Assembly (NCBI GenBank): GCA_045602925.1
Contig: JAZSCN010000028.1
Coordinates: forward strand, 1-36,538
Length of the DNA: 36,538 bases
Origin: UBA7477 sp045602925
GTDB taxonomy: Bacteria > Bacillota > Clostridia > Oscillospirales > Ruminococcaceae
Direction of reading: 5' to 3'
Positions 7,408 through 15,642 of this stretch are shown piece after piece. The position numbers were made by a program, and so were the translations under genes. The notes under the pieces were generated by a model. It was not told where the DNA came from. It did no database searches and saw nothing but the letters and a program-made list of their open reading frames with translations. The stretch's first letter is position 1. Every line of letters begins with the position of its first letter.

Positions 7408-7542
7408 TTAGTAGGTCAGACTTGCTCTACCCTTTGCTCTTCTGCGAGCGAGAACCTTACGGCCGTTCTTAGTAGCCATTCTCTTTCTGAAGCCGTGCTC
7501 CTTCTTTCTCTGAAGCTTCTTTGGCTGATATGTCTGCTTCAT
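7408..7542 (-). CDS. rpmH: Ribosomal protein L34
   Basis: This is the 44-aa protein bL34 of the large ribosomal subunit. It starts MKQTYQPKKLQRKKEHGF, has the family core RMATKNGRKVLARRR, and ends KGRASLTY. The length and the very basic composition are standard. The ATG is preceded by GGGAGG. It is first in the operon with rnpA, yidD, yidC and jag, with its promoter at 7646-7675, and a terminator follows directly. It is divergent from dnaA across the origin region, as in most Firmicutes. Confidence 0.97.
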   Translation of the reverse strand: MKQTYQPKKLQRKKEHGFRKRMATKNGRKVLARRRAKGRASLTY

Positions 7543-7645
7543 AAATCAGTATCCTCCCTTCACGACCGAGTTTTAATAGATATATAAAAACTCTCGTACT
7601 TACGTTATTATCTTAAGTCTTTAAACAAGACCCCTGCAAGAATAC

Positions 7646-7675
7646 ATTATACCTTATTTTGATACCTTTTGTCAA
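7646..7675 (-). promoter_or_regulatory. Sigma-A promoter of rpmH
   Basis: On the minus strand a perfect TTGACA (7670-7675) is separated by 18 bp from a perfect TATAAT (7646-7651). The leader to rpmH is about 95 nt. Confidence 0.85.
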
Positions 7676-7810
7676 GCATTTTTTTAAGGTAAAAATGCAT
7701 AGCTTTTTCTATACTTTTACCACTACTTTTTGCTAAAAAACACGTTTTGTGCCTCATTTCTTACAGTCACACAATATATAGTGTTACACTTTTTCAATAC
7801 CCTTCAATTT

Positions 7811-7910
7811 TTTCGACGAATTTCGACATATTATGACAAGCTTCTACATATTATGACATATTGCGACAGGCTTCTACGAATTTTGACAAGCCTAGACAAA
7901 TTCCGACACG
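7811..7910 (+). repeat. Ten consecutive 10-bp units with invariant AC (origin array)
   Basis: The units run back to back without a gap: TTTCGACGAA, TTTCGACATA, TTATGACAAG, CTTCTACATA, TTATGACATA, TTGCGACAGG, CTTCTACGAA, TTTTGACAAG, CCTAGACAAA, TTCCGACACG. Positions 6-7 are AC in all ten, and position 5 is G in eight and T in two. Position 2 is T in nine. The period is close to one helical turn, so the motif presents on one face of the DNA. Its place between the rpmH and dnaA promoters suggests an origin or dnaA-control function, which is inferred. Confidence 0.85.
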
Positions 7911-7943
7911 CCTAAAATTTCACTCAATTTTTAAAGCTATGAC

Positions 7944-7959
7944 AGTGAAAAATTTCACT
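7944..7959. promoter_or_regulatory. Palindrome AGTGAAAAATTTCACT
   Basis: This is a perfect 16-bp inverted repeat about 90 bp upstream of the dnaA -35 box. It is a candidate operator or protein-binding site, and no known regulator is recognised. Confidence 0.4.
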
Positions 7960-8047
7960 TTTCTATGATGATTTAAGACTTTGAGTCCAAATAATTTCCG
8001 TTCACGCTTTCTTATTATAAATATAGCAAATTTCTTTGATAATTTGC

Positions 8048-8076
8048 TTGTAATTTTTAAAAAAACGTGGTATAAT
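8048..8076 (+). promoter_or_regulatory. Sigma-A promoter of dnaA
   Basis: TTGTAA, 17 bp, then TATAAT with an upstream TGG giving a TGn-extended -10. The leader to the dnaA TTG start is about 118 nt and includes a small CCCTT / AAGGG hairpin (8161-8174) just before the ribosome binding site. Confidence 0.75.
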
Positions 8077-8199
8077 TATAATACGGATAATAGTGGGATT
8101 TTTTCTGCAGGGACGCTATTAATTTTCCGTTTTCATACCACAATTTATGACATAATTATGCCCTTTTTTAAGGGGTAGTAAGGAAAGGATTGTATAAAC

Positions 8200-9540
8200 T
8201 TGGATTCATTTTCAAAAGTTGTTGAAATGGTTAAAGAATTTTGCTCCGACCATCCGAGAATCAGTAGCATTGGCTTTAATAAATGGATAAATATTTTAGA
8301 GCCTGTAAAGCTTGAAAACGGTGTTGCTACACTCTATACCGAATCAGACTTTAGCAGGACTACGACTATAGACGCCTACGGTGACATCTTAAACGCTGCC
8401 TTCACTAATATCTTAGGCTTTGATGTCGAAGTTAATATCCTAGTCAAGCCGGGTTCTGAGGATAGTGAGGAGCAATTTAATGCCTCTGTAGCTGCAAAGC
8501 CTGCCGGTGAAATCGGCAAGAAAGAGCTTTCCTTTGATAACTTTATCAGAGGTAAGTCTAACGACCTCGCCTATACCTGCTGTACAGCTGTCGCTGACGT
8601 GGATAAGAGTGGTAACCAGAACTTCATTAACCCTCTCTTCATTTACGGTAATTCAGGCCTTGGAAAAACTCATCTCCTCATGGCTATCAAGAATGAGATT
8701 TTAAGAAAAAGACCTGACTTTAATATCATCTACATAACAGGCGAGCAGTTCACTAACGAATATATCAAGGCTATCTCCGATAAGGATACTGTATCATTCC
8801 ACGAAAAGTACAGACAAGCCGACTTCTTGCTCATAGACGACGTTCAGTTTATCGCCGGTAAGGATTCTACCCAGGAAGAATTCTTTCATACCTTTAACGA
8901 GCTCTACAACAGAGGAAAACAGATTGTTCTCACCTCTGATATCCAGCCTTCAAAAATGGCAAGACTCGAGGAAAGACTACAGTCACGCTTTGTAACAGGT
9001 ATGCAGGTCGATATCCAGTCGCCTGACTTTGAAACAAGACTCGCTATCATCAAGAAAAAAGCCGACGACCTTAACTTCTCACTGCAAGAACCGGTTATAA
9101 AGTTTATCGCAGAGAAGATTAAAACTAATATCCGTCAGCTTGAAGGCGCTGTCAATAAAATGAAGGCTCTTACACTCTATACCAGTGAAACTCCTTCGCT
9201 TTCTATGGCACAGAGGATTGTCAAGGAAATTCAGATTGACAATAAGCCTGCTGAAATCACCGTTGAAAGAATAATCAATGATATAGCTGTTGCATTCAAT
9301 GTTTCTGCAGAGGATATTCGCTCTAAGAACAGAAGTGCGCCAATCTCACTTGCTCGAAAGGTTGCTATATATATATTCAGAGAAGTCAAGGGTATGACCT
9401 ATCTCGAAATCGGCAACGAGCTTGGACGTGACCACTCTACAATGACAACAAGCTATAAGGATGTCAACTCAATGATGAAAAAGAACCCTGACCTTAAAAA
9501 CACAATATCCGATATTATAAAAAATCTTAAGGTCAACTAA
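8200..9540 (+). CDS. dnaA: Chromosomal replication initiator DnaA
   Basis: This is a 446-aa AAA+ ATPase that binds origin boxes and melts the origin. Domain I spans 1 to about 85, followed by a short linker. The AAA+ core has Walker A GNSGLGKTHLL (about 149-159) and Walker B LLIDDVQF, and sensor-type residues near TSDIQPSKM. The C-terminal helix-turn-helix is unusual: IGNELGRDHSTMTTSYKD (402-419) replaces the common IGxxFGGRDHTTVxHA, with one Gly fewer, Ser for the first Thr, and MTTS after it. The DNA-contacting Asp-His pair (411-412) is kept. I chose the TTG start with AAGGA about 10 bp upstream, since no in-frame ATG lies near. Variant boxes downstream (9599-9914) may match this altered helix. 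Confidence 0.97.
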   Translation: MDSFSKVVEMVKEFCSDHPRISSIGFNKWINILEPVKLENGVATLYTESDFSRTTTIDAYGDILNAAFTNILGFDVEVNILVKPGSEDSEEQFNASVAAKPAGEIGKKELSFDNFIRGKSNDLAYTCCTAVADVDKSGNQNFINPLFIYGNSGLGKTHLLMAIKNEILRKRPDFNIIYITGEQFTNEYIKAISDKDTVSFHEKYRQADFLLIDDVQFIAGKDSTQEEFFHTFNELYNRGKQIVLTSDIQPSKMARLEERLQSRFVTGMQVDIQSPDFETRLAIIKKKADDLNFSLQEPVIKFIAEKIKTNIRQLEGAVNKMKALTLYTSETPSLSMAQRIVKEIQIDNKPAEITVERIINDIAVAFNVSAEDIRSKNRSAPISLARKVAIYIFREVKGMTYLEIGNELGRDHSTMTTSYKDVNSMMKKNPDLKNTISDIIKNLKVN

Positions 9541-10009
9541 GAAAATTAAAAAGTGAATCACATTTTTTATCATTTGTCAATATAAACTTTTTGCTTAATT
9601 TTCAACATTTTCAACATAGTTTTCAACATTTTAAAATATCTAAAAAGCCCTATTTATACGTTTTCATAAAAGTTACACACATTTTTCTTATAATAAAATT
9701 TTATGTTTTTAACGCTCGAAGGTTGAAAGATTTTGTCAATTTTTACTATTCAACAATATTAACAACTTTAAACACACAACTACGAGATATTGTAAACGTA
9801 TATCATTTTGGTACACAATATATATGTTGAAAGCTATAAATCAGGGTTTAAAAAATCTGTAAGCGAAAGAGTGCGATTTTACGCATTTTATAAAGGTTTT
9901 TATACTTTTCAACAGGTATTAATATTACTACTATATAAATAACATAACATACATTATTTTTTAAAAAGCATTTCTATTTTCAAAATCAAAATTCTTCGGA
10001 GGAATCATT
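9541..10009. other. Putative oriC with variant DnaA boxes (dnaA-dnaN gap)
   Basis: This is a 469-bp very AT-rich gap. Exact TTTTCAACA 9-mers lie at 9599-9607, 9608-9616 (abutting), 9620-9628 and 9906-9914. One-mismatch forms are TATTCAACA at 9747-9755 and, inverted, TGTTGAAAG at 9825-9833. Canonical TTATCCACA is not seen. DnaA-box clusters with an unwinding element between dnaA and dnaN are established for Bacillus subtilis. TTTTCAACA differs from the canonical box at two positions. No gene is credible here. The dnaN promoter was not pinned down. Confidence 0.75.
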
Positions 10010-11110
10010 ATGGTTTTTATTTGCAATAAGAGTGAAATCTATGAAGCTATCATCAATGTATCAAAGGCTGTAGCCGAAAGATCTGCTATCACTTGTCTTG
10101 AAGGAATAAAGCTTTACCTTCACGATAACATCTTAAAGCTTACCGGTTATGATTTAGAGCTTGCTATCGAAACTCAGATTGCAGTAAGGTCTCAGGATGA
10201 CGGTGAAATTGTTATCAATGCTAAGTTCTTTGCCGACATTATTAAAAGAATGCCGGGCGAGGATATTATGATAGAAGTATTCGAAAACTATCAGATAAGA
10301 ATTTCTTGTGGCGTTACAGAATACTTTATCGCTGCAACCTCTGCCGAAGAATATCCTGAGCTTCCTTCTACAGATAATTGCGAGAGCTTTTCTATCTCTG
10401 AGCCTGTGCTAAAGAGCATGATTAACCAGACTGTTTTTGCTGTTTCTCAGACAGATATGAAGCCTATTCTTAAAGGCGAACTCTTCGATATAGAAGACGG
10501 CGTTTTCAATCTTGTTGCACTCGATGGATATAGACTCGCTGTAAGAACTGAGCCTATAAAGACAGATAAGAGCTTTAAGTTTGTTGTTCCTGCAAGAAGC
10601 CTTAATGAAATTTCAAAGCTTCTGAAGGATGACGACGAGCTTTGCTGTAATGTCAAGGTAGCAAGAAAGCATATTGTGTTCGACCTCTCGGGTTATATGG
10701 TCTTCACAAGAATGATTGAAGGCGATTTTCATCCTTATAAGTCTGCTATTCCTAAGGAATGTGCGACAGAGGTTGTTATTGAAACAAGAAAGCTTATGGA
10801 TTCTCTCGACAGAGCTATGCCACTTATCAACGAAAGAACTAACAGTCCGGTTAAGTTCCTCTTTGATAATGGAACAATTGATATAAGCTGTACATCATCA
10901 CTCGGTAATGTAAATGACAAGATAACTGCCGATATGACAGGTCCGATGATTAAAATTGGCTTTAAGTGTAAGTTTATGCTCGACCCTCTGAAAGCATGTG
11001 GCGATGATAAGGTAAAGCTTCTTTTAAGCGGCAGCCAAATGCCTCTTAAGATAGTTCCTGCAAGAAGTGAGGAAAGCTATACATACCTTGTACTGCCGGT
11101 AAGACTCTAA
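10010..11110 (+). CDS. dnaN: DNA polymerase III beta sliding clamp
   Basis: This is the 366-aa ring-forming processivity clamp that tethers DNA polymerase III to DNA. The length and the three repeated clamp domains (about 1-120, 125-245, 246-366) fit the family. Typical features are EIVINAKFFADIIKRMP near residue 65, LVALDGYRLAVRT near 170, and the end MPLKIVPARSEESYTYLVLPVRL, with the conserved C-terminal LPVRL that closes the protein-binding pocket. The ATG has a strong GGAGGA site. It is followed by the S4-domain gene after 15 bp, starting the dnaN-rlbA-recF-remB-gyrB transcription unit. Confidence 0.97.
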   Translation: MVFICNKSEIYEAIINVSKAVAERSAITCLEGIKLYLHDNILKLTGYDLELAIETQIAVRSQDDGEIVINAKFFADIIKRMPGEDIMIEVFENYQIRISCGVTEYFIAATSAEEYPELPSTDNCESFSISEPVLKSMINQTVFAVSQTDMKPILKGELFDIEDGVFNLVALDGYRLAVRTEPIKTDKSFKFVVPARSLNEISKLLKDDDELCCNVKVARKHIVFDLSGYMVFTRMIEGDFHPYKSAIPKECATEVVIETRKLMDSLDRAMPLINERTNSPVKFLFDNGTIDISCTSSLGNVNDKITADMTGPMIKIGFKCKFMLDPLKACGDDKVKLLLSGSQMPLKIVPARSEESYTYLVLPVRL

Positions 11111-11125
11111 TAAAGGATATATTGT

Positions 11126-11344
11126 ATGAAATCTGTTGAAATTAAAATAACAACTGAATATATAAAGCTGGATTCACTGCTGAAGTTTTCAGGGCTTGCA
11201 GAAACAGGCTCAGACGCAAAGGAAATTATCAAAGACGGCAGAATTATGGTCGGCGATGAGGTTTGCCTTATGCGTGGAAAGAAAATTCGCAGCGGCGATA
11301 AAGTTTATGTTCCGGAGATTGATACCGAGCTGGTGATTAAATAA
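11126..11344 (+). CDS. rlbA: S4-domain RNA-binding protein (YaaA/RlbA type)
   Basis: This 72-aa single S4 domain contains the motif LDSLLKFSGLAETGSDAK followed by IIKDGRIMVGDEV and ends KVYVPEIDTELVIK. The family is found between dnaN and recF across Firmicutes. It is thought to bind RNA in ribosome biogenesis, but the precise target here is unknown. The stop codon overlaps the recF start by one base (TAATG), so the two are translationally coupled. Confidence 0.93.
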   Translation: MKSVEIKITTEYIKLDSLLKFSGLAETGSDAKEIIKDGRIMVGDEVCLMRGKKIRSGDKVYVPEIDTELVIK

Positions 11345-12462
11345 TGGTCATTACTAATATTCGTGTAAGAAATTTCAAGAATGTCAAGAACATAAATATA
11401 AAGCTACATGAAAAAGTCAACGTGCTTTATGGAAAGAATGCCCAAGGAAAGACTAATTTAGTCGAAGCTATGTGGCTTTGCAGTGGAATAAGAAGCTTTA
11501 GAAATACCAAGGATAAAGATATTATCACAATCGGCAGAGAAGAAATGACTATCTCTCTCGATTTTAAAAATAAGGACAGAATGCAGAATATCACTATCGA
11601 AATGAAGCGTAGCAACCTTAAAGAAAAAATTGTTACCTTAAACGGTGTAAGGCAAAAGAGCTTGTCATCAATTTTCGGAAAGCTTAACTGCGTTGTCTTT
11701 ACTCCTGAGGATTTAGAGCTTTCTAAGGGCTCGCCGGATAACAGAAGAAGCTTTATAGATATTTCAATATCTCAGATAAAGAATTCATATTCTAAGGTTA
11801 TTGAGAGATATGAAAATCTGCTTACTCAGAGAAATGCATTGCTTAAAAATATTATCTATGCCGGTGGCGATAAAGCAATGCTCGATATCTATGATACAGA
11901 GCTTGCAAAGCTGGGCTCGTATATATCAATGCTGAGATATAATTTTGTAAAGAAGCTTTTTACTACTGCTAATTCTCTTTATAAGGATATTTCTAAGAAT
12001 ACCGAAAAGCTTTCGTTCTCGTACCAATCTACCGTTTTTTCTGATTTAGAGGGAAGAACCGATTATAACGATAGTATGGCTAAGGAATATTACGAAGCTT
12101 TAAAGAGAAATGAAGAAAGCGACCTGCATTGTGGCTTTACTCAGGTGGGAGTTCATAGAGATGATATTCTTATCAGTATAAACAAGCTTCCAACAAGAGA
12201 TTTTGCTTCACAAGGTCAGCATAGAAGCGTTGCACTTTGTATGAAGCTTGCCCAGGCTTATATCTTAAAGTGGGAAAACGACGATTCGCCGGTTATCTTC
12301 CTTGATGATATATTAAGCGAGCTCGACTTCTTAAGACAAGATTTTGTTATAAACAGAGTCAAGGATATGCAGCTTTTTATTACCTGCTGCGGCGACTTGC
12401 CAAAGCTTATCGACGGTCAGAAGTACATTATTGATAATGGCTTTATGACGGAATTCTTTTAG
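11344..12462 (+). CDS. recF: DNA recombination and repair protein RecF
   Basis: This is a 372-aa SMC-like ABC ATPase that helps load RecA at gaps, with RecO and RecR. Walker A is YGKNAQGKTNLVEAMW (about 30-45), the ABC signature is FASQGQHRSVALCMKLAQ (about 285-302) and Walker B is PVIFLDDILSELD (about 315-327). The length is normal. The start overlaps the S4-gene stop by one base, which fixes the ATG. Its place between the S4 gene and remB is the conserved order. Confidence 0.97.
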   Translation: MVITNIRVRNFKNVKNINIKLHEKVNVLYGKNAQGKTNLVEAMWLCSGIRSFRNTKDKDIITIGREEMTISLDFKNKDRMQNITIEMKRSNLKEKIVTLNGVRQKSLSSIFGKLNCVVFTPEDLELSKGSPDNRRSFIDISISQIKNSYSKVIERYENLLTQRNALLKNIIYAGGDKAMLDIYDTELAKLGSYISMLRYNFVKKLFTTANSLYKDISKNTEKLSFSYQSTVFSDLEGRTDYNDSMAKEYYEALKRNEESDLHCGFTQVGVHRDDILISINKLPTRDFASQGQHRSVALCMKLAQAYILKWENDDSPVIFLDDILSELDFLRQDFVINRVKDMQLFITCCGDLPKLIDGQKYIIDNGFMTEFF

Positions 12463-12478
12463 CTTAAGGAGAAATACA

Positions 12479-12733
12479 ATGTATCTGCATATAGGTAATG
12501 ACTACACCTTAAGAACTAAAGATATAATAGGCATATTCGATATTGAAAATACGTCGGTTTCTAAGGATACTAAGGATTTTCTTAAAAATGCCGAAAAGCT
12601 TAAAAGAGTCGTGTATACGACCTATGAGCTGCCAAAAAGCTATGTTGTGTGCCTCGATGAGAGTCTTAATGAAATAGTCTATATTTCACAGCTCTCCTGC
12701 GCAACACTTAAAAAACGATTTTTAAAGAAATAA
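12479..12733 (+). CDS. remB: DUF370 / RemB-like regulator
   Basis: This is an 84-aa protein of the DUF370 (RemA/RemB, YaaB) family, which includes DNA-binding regulators of extracellular matrix genes in Bacillus. The family pattern is visible: MYLHIGNDYTLRTKDIIGIF at the start, FLKNAEKLKRVV in the middle and the Lys-rich LKKRFLKK end. The usual position between recF and gyrB supports the call. The spacer from recF is 16 bp with AAGGAG. Its target genes cannot be read from the sequence. Confidence 0.88.
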   Translation: MYLHIGNDYTLRTKDIIGIFDIENTSVSKDTKDFLKNAEKLKRVVYTTYELPKSYVVCLDESLNEIVYISQLSCATLKKRFLKK

Positions 12734-12774
12734 TCTAACTTAAAATTAACTCAAAGCTAAGGAGTGTAAAGAAT

Positions 12775-14763
12775 TTGGAGAACTTAAACAACGTAGGCGA
12801 AATTAACGAATTCGAACAGAATATTTCTGCAGTCGATAAGGATAACAACTACGACGAAAATCAAATTCAGGTACTTGAAGGACTTGAACCTGTCAGAAAA
12901 AGACCGGGTATGTATATCGGTTCGACAGGCCCAAGAGGTCTGCACCACCTTGTATATGAGATTGTCGATAACTCAATCGACGAGGCTCTGGCAGGCTTCT
13001 GCTCTGAAATTACTGTCGATATACTTGAAGGCGAAATTATAAGAGTATCTGACAACGGTAGAGGTATCCCTACAGGTATCCACCCAACAGAAAAGATTTC
13101 TGCTGCAACTGTTGTATATACAATACTCCACGCAGGTGGTAAGTTCGGTGGTGGCGGATATAAGGTAGCAGGTGGTCTGCACGGTGTTGGTGCGTCTGTT
13201 GTTAATGCACTCTCCGAATGGCTCGAGCTTACTGTATATGACGGGGAAAATATCCACTTCCAGCGCTTTGAAAGAGGTAAGTATTCTGAACAAATGAAGG
13301 TTATAGGTACAACCGACAGAACAGGTACAACTGTAATGTTTAAGGCTGACCCCGAAATTTTCCAGGAAACTACCGTCTATGACTATGAAATTCTGCTTAA
13401 AAGACTTCGTGAGCAGGCTTTCTTAAACGCAGGTATTAAGATTGTATTTTCTGATAAGCGTGATAAGGAAAATCTACTCTCTGAAAAACTTCACTACGAG
13501 GGCGGTATAAGAGAGTTTGTAACTCATATCCATACTACAAGAGGCGTAGAGCCACTTTCTCCTGAGGTTATATACTTAGGTGGAATGAGTGGGGATATGA
13601 ACTGCGAAATCGCACTCCAGTATAACGATACCTACAACGAGAATATTCTCTCTTTTGCAAATAATATCCATACACCTGACGGTGGTACCCACGAAACAGG
13701 CTTTAAAAATGCACTCACAAAGGTTATTAACGAGTACGGCAAGAAGTTTGGTCTTTTAAAAGACGGTAACGAAAAGCTCACTGGCGACGACGTAAGAGAG
13801 GGTATTACTGCAATAGTTTCTGTAAAGCTTACTAACTGTGAGTTTGAAGGACAGACTAAGGGCAGACTCGGTAACCCTGAGGTAAGACCTTTTGTTGAAA
13901 AACTTGTTATGAATAAGCTTATGGACTACCTCGAGGAAAATCCATCTGTAGCAAGAACTATCTTTGACAAATCCTTACAGGCTCAAAGAGCAAGAGAGGC
14001 TGCAAAGAAGGCAAGAGAATCAGCCAGAAGAAAGTCAGCACTCGAAAGCTCATCACTACCGGGCAAGCTCGCTGACTGCTCCGAAAGAGGTATAGACAGA
14101 ACTGAAATCTATATCGTCGAGGGTGACTCTGCGGGCGGCTCTGCTAAGGGTGGCAGAGATAGAACCTTCCAGGCTATTTTGCCTCTCTGGGGTAAAATGC
14201 TCAACGTTGAAAAGGCTAGAATTGATAAAGTTTACGGAAATGATAAGCTCTCACCTGTTGTTATGGCTCTCGGTACAGGTATCGGCGAGGACTTCGACAT
14301 TTCAAGACTGAGATACGGAAAAGTTATCATCATGGCCGATGCCGACGTCGACGGCTCGCATATCAGAACACTTCTTCTTACATTCTTCTTTAGATTTATG
14401 AGACCTCTTATCGAGGAAGGCCACGTTTATATCGCCCAGCCACCACTCTATGAGTGCAAGAGGGGCAAGAATAAACGCTACGCATACTCCGACGGTGAGA
14501 GAGATAAGATAATCAAGGAAATGCAAAACGGCGACGAGAACATAAAGATTGATATTCAGCGCTATAAAGGTCTTGGTGAAATGGACTCTCAGCAGCTGTG
14601 GGATACAACTATGAACCCTGAAACAAGAATTATGCTAAGGGTTACTATGGAAGACGCCCAGACAGCCGACGAGATATTTACAATCCTTATGGGTGACAAG
14701 GTCGGTCCAAGAAGAGAGTTTATCGAAAAGAACGCCAAGTACGCCGAAAACCTCGATATTTAA
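12775..14763 (+). CDS. gyrB: DNA gyrase subunit B
   Basis: This is a 662-aa ATPase subunit of gyrase that introduces negative supercoils with GyrA. The GHKL ATPase motifs are present: NSIDEALAGF (about 63), DNGRGIP (about 90) and GGLHGVGASVVNALS (about 130). The TOPRIM part has EGDSAGGSAKGGRDR (about 447-461) and the metal site MADADVDGSHIRTLLL (about 522). The C-terminal QRYKGLGEMD is standard. Trp472 (LPLWGKMLNVEKAR) occupies the place of Lys447 of the E. coli enzyme, near the quinolone pocket. A TTG start is used, with AAGGAG 10 bp upstream. It ends 17 bp before a membrane-protein gene that separates it from gyrA. Confidence 0.97.
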   Translation: MENLNNVGEINEFEQNISAVDKDNNYDENQIQVLEGLEPVRKRPGMYIGSTGPRGLHHLVYEIVDNSIDEALAGFCSEITVDILEGEIIRVSDNGRGIPTGIHPTEKISAATVVYTILHAGGKFGGGGYKVAGGLHGVGASVVNALSEWLELTVYDGENIHFQRFERGKYSEQMKVIGTTDRTGTTVMFKADPEIFQETTVYDYEILLKRLREQAFLNAGIKIVFSDKRDKENLLSEKLHYEGGIREFVTHIHTTRGVEPLSPEVIYLGGMSGDMNCEIALQYNDTYNENILSFANNIHTPDGGTHETGFKNALTKVINEYGKKFGLLKDGNEKLTGDDVREGITAIVSVKLTNCEFEGQTKGRLGNPEVRPFVEKLVMNKLMDYLEENPSVARTIFDKSLQAQRAREAAKKARESARRKSALESSSLPGKLADCSERGIDRTEIYIVEGDSAGGSAKGGRDRTFQAILPLWGKMLNVEKARIDKVYGNDKLSPVVMALGTGIGEDFDISRLRYGKVIIMADADVDGSHIRTLLLTFFFRFMRPLIEEGHVYIAQPPLYECKRGKNKRYAYSDGERDKIIKEMQNGDENIKIDIQRYKGLGEMDSQQLWDTTMNPETRIMLRVTMEDAQTADEIFTILMGDKVGPRREFIEKNAKYAENLDI

Positions 14764-14780
14764 GGGAAGGAGAGGTTTTT

Positions 14781-15608
14781 ATGAGTACAATTATGGGCAA
14801 GAATCCTAGAATCCCTGACAGTGATGAAGAAATTGAAAAGCTGGCAGGTGGACAGGACTCGGATAAAGAAATCACAGAAGTTGAAGATAACACTCCTAAC
14901 TGGGATAAAGAGCTCGAAAGAATAGTAGGCGAGCACGAGGATATCGAAGAAATTACACTCAAGGAACAAGATAATGAGAAGGCAGAGGATACTATCTTGC
15001 AGCTCAATTATGACATCACAATTGACGAGGAAGACAGAGCATTCAGAATGTTCCAAAGGCTTTATGTCTATAAGAAAAATATAGCTGCGACTATAGTTTT
15101 TGCTCTCGTAGGACTGTTTTTTCTGTTTCAAATTATTACAAAAGGCGTATCGCCAATGCGTATCTGTCTTATGATATTCGCCTTTGCAATGATTTTTATA
15201 ACCTGGCTTACAACCTTCAGAATAAGAAAAATGCTTCTTATTGCTCTCGAAACCTTAAAGGACGACAGATATGTTTTCAGACTTTTTAAGGATAAATTCG
15301 AAATCGAAACGATAATTCCACAGGAAGACGTTAAGCTCGCCAAAGAGCTCGTCGCTGAGGATAGAGAAAACGGCAGCTTTGAGGGCGAAGGAGAGGACGA
15401 GGACTACGACGGCGACATAACGCCTAGTAAGTCTGAGTATGAATATCCTTCTGACAATATGAAGATAGTTGAGACAAGCGATATGTTTCTTATTTTTGTA
15501 TCAAAGCAGGTGTTCCATATCCTTCCTAAGAGAATTATGACAGACGGAGATTTAAAAATTTTAGACGAATGCTTCATAGAAAAATTTGAAGATTATCTCA
15601 AGGTATAA
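14781..15608 (+). CDS. YcxB-like two-span membrane protein between gyrB and gyrA
   Basis: This 275-aa protein starts with about 90 very acidic residues. Two adjacent transmembrane helices follow (about 98-118 and 124-144). The C-terminal cytoplasmic part of about 125 aa resembles the YcxB-like domain, with DRYVFRLFKDKFEIET, then SDMFLIFVSKQVFHILPKR and a terminal helix. An internal acidic linker lies near 200-225 (GEGEDEDYDGD). The family has no firm function. The ATG has GGAAGGAG and lies 17 bp after gyrB. gyrA follows after 34 bp, so this is almost certainly co-transcribed with gyrase. The assignment to YcxB is from remembered pattern and is moderate. Confidence 0.75.
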   Translation: MSTIMGKNPRIPDSDEEIEKLAGGQDSDKEITEVEDNTPNWDKELERIVGEHEDIEEITLKEQDNEKAEDTILQLNYDITIDEEDRAFRMFQRLYVYKKNIAATIVFALVGLFFLFQIITKGVSPMRICLMIFAFAMIFITWLTTFRIRKMLLIALETLKDDRYVFRLFKDKFEIETIIPQEDVKLAKELVAEDRENGSFEGEGEDEDYDGDITPSKSEYEYPSDNMKIVETSDMFLIFVSKQVFHILPKRIMTDGDLKILDECFIEKFEDYLKV

Positions 15609-15642
15609 GCCTTTGAAATTAGAAATTAAGTAGGGTGATATT

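Larger units (their letters stand above)
7676..8047. other. rpmH-dnaA intergenic region, upstream part of the origin
   Basis: This is AT-rich non-coding DNA between two divergent promoters. It contains the ten-unit 10-bp array (7811-7910), a 16-bp palindrome (7944-7959) and a small ACAC...GTGT inverted repeat near 7770-7790. No canonical TTATCCACA DnaA box was found by eye. The short ORFs across it have no ribosome binding site or protein-like composition. Confidence 0.7.

Noticed and set aside
7811..7910. CRISPR array
   Set aside because: Units are 10 bp with no spacers, and there are no cas genes in the window.
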